A stretch of 64,000 nt of DNA from Zeus faber (taxonomy: Eukaryota; Chordata; Actinopteri; Zeiformes; Zeidae): NCBI GenBank assembly GCA_960531495.1, contig OY482855.1:744001-808000 (forward strand). The letters are read 5' to 3'. This document shows positions 63,486 to 64,000 of the stretch, in pieces; the stretch's first letter is position 1, and the number at the start of each line of letters is the position of its first letter. The position numbers and the translations under genes were made by a program. The notes beneath the pieces were generated by a model that ran no database searches, had not been told where the DNA came from, and was given only the letters and a program-made list of their open reading frames with translations.

Positions 63486-64000
63486 ATGGACCCAGCCGAC
63501 ACAGAAGGGCTCCGCCGCGCACTCCGGGACAGAGGAGTGTTGCTTGGGCAACATGACCGGGTCCTCCGGGACATCGCGGAACACCTCCGGACCATCTCTG
63601 CGGCCGTCAGCAGCCTGCAGGGCCCTCCGGCCCCCGTGGCCTCCCCTGCTCCTCCGACCTGCCCTCCTTCCCCCACCAGGGCTCCCAGCGCCTCTCTCGT
63701 TCCCCCTGAGCCCCACGTTCCGGCTCCAGCGCCTTACGACGGCGATTTCGGCACCTGCCGCGCCTTCCTTGTGCAGTGCGCGGTGGTTTTCCAACAGCGG
63801 CTGTCGTCGTACGACTCCGATAGTGCCCACATCGCGTTCCTCATCTCCTGCCTGAGAGGGGCGGCTCTCGGCTGGGGTTCCGCGGTTTGGAGTCAGGGGG
63901 GTCCCGTGAGTCTCTCCTACGATCTGTTTACCCGCGAAATGAGGAGAGTCTTCGACCACCCAGTTTGCGGCAAGGAGGCCGCCAGAAGACTCCTCTCCCT
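63486..64000 (+). CDS. gag: Gag polyprotein of a sushi-like Ty3/gypsy element, N-terminal part
   Basis: Gag forms the capsid particle in which the element's RNA is packaged and reverse-transcribed. The frame opens at ATG 63,486, starts MDPADTEGLRR, and stays open for 171 codons to the window edge. The ATG has A at -3 and G at +4, a strong eukaryotic start context, and lies only nine bases after the primer-binding site. Residues about 5-46 form a charged, leucine-containing helical region, probably a coiled coil. Residues about 47-83 are proline- and alanine-rich. From about residue 84, 'YDGDFGTCRAFLVQC' and later 'ALGWGSAVW' match the pattern of the retrotransposon gag capsid domain seen in fish gypsy elements and in the derived vertebrate genes PEG10 and RTL1. 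The zinc knuckle expected near the C terminus is beyond the window. No stop or frameshift is visible, so it may be a young copy. Confidence 0.85.
   Translation, partial: MDPADTEGLRRALRDRGVLLGQHDRVLRDIAEHLRTISAAVSSLQGPPAPVASPAPPTCPPSPTRAPSASLVPPEPHVPAPAPYDGDFGTCRAFLVQCAVVFQQRLSSYDSDSAHIAFLISCLRGAALGWGSAVWSQGGPVSLSYDLFTREMRRVFDHPVCGKEAARRLLS

Larger units (their letters stand above)
62962..64000 (+). mobile_element. 5' part of a Ty3/gypsy (Tf1/sushi-like) LTR retrotransposon
   Basis: A 503-bp LTR (62,962-63,464), a primer-binding site, and a gag frame that is still open at the window edge. Base composition is GC-rich and unlike the neighbouring satellites, as expected for an insertion. Element identity rests on the TG...CA LTR ends, the TATA-like and AATAAA signals, the position and protein features of gag, and complementarity between an internal LTR segment and the primer-binding site, a trait of the Tf1/sushi group. 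Protease, reverse transcriptase, integrase and the 3' LTR are not in view, so intactness cannot be judged. Confidence 0.85.

Noticed and set aside
63202..63959. Overlapping frames in the LTR and gag region on the minus strand and in the other plus frames
   Set aside because: They are shadows of a GC-rich LTR and of gag. Only the frame from 63,486 shows recognisable gag features in the right position.

Overview
This window is almost entirely tandem-repeat DNA from a eukaryotic genome, most likely a fish. The only protein-coding sequence I can defend is the 5' end of a Ty3/gypsy-type (Tf1/sushi-like) LTR retrotransposon at the right edge, and that element is the main support for the fish assignment. 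I see no tRNA, rRNA, CRISPR or host gene. The setting looks like pericentromeric, centromeric or other heterochromatic satellite DNA, but nothing in the sequence proves a centromere.

Layout. (1) 1-11,170: satellite subfamily I, forward. It is built from two monomer types, A (204-208 bp) and B (252 bp). Three nearly identical copies of a nine-monomer, 1,952-bp higher-order repeat (HOR) lie at 515-6,370, followed by a shuffled mosaic. (2) 11,171-22,397: subfamily II, forward, built from A (208 bp) and a shorter B' (196 bp). Its HOR periods are exact sums of these lengths (820, 1,432 and 1,028 bp). (3) 22,398-25,586: an island of a different, AT-rich, C-containing satellite with units of about 59 bp and 36-bp submodules. 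(4) 25,587-31,188: the A/B' satellite again, in reverse orientation, more diverged, with hybrid and truncated monomers. (5) 31,189-62,764: about 31.6 kb of purine-rich tetranucleotide-register satellite (GAAA/GATT/GAAT words), itself organised in kilobase HORs. (6) 62,765-62,961: a short non-satellite stretch with a (CA)n microsatellite. (7) 62,962-64,000: a 503-bp LTR, a primer-binding site, and a gag gene that runs off the window.

Reading the parts together: A, B and B' share short identical segments, and exchange at these segments explains the chimeric monomers, the subfamily switch and the HOR lengths. Near-identity of adjacent HOR copies points to recent local amplification. The long open frames in both satellites follow from repeat sequence and composition and are not offered as genes. 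The most biologically specific result is in the LTR element: ten bases of the LTR, about 30 bp downstream of a TATA-like sequence, are perfectly complementary to the primer-binding site. This is the arrangement expected for Tf1-style self-primed reverse transcription.
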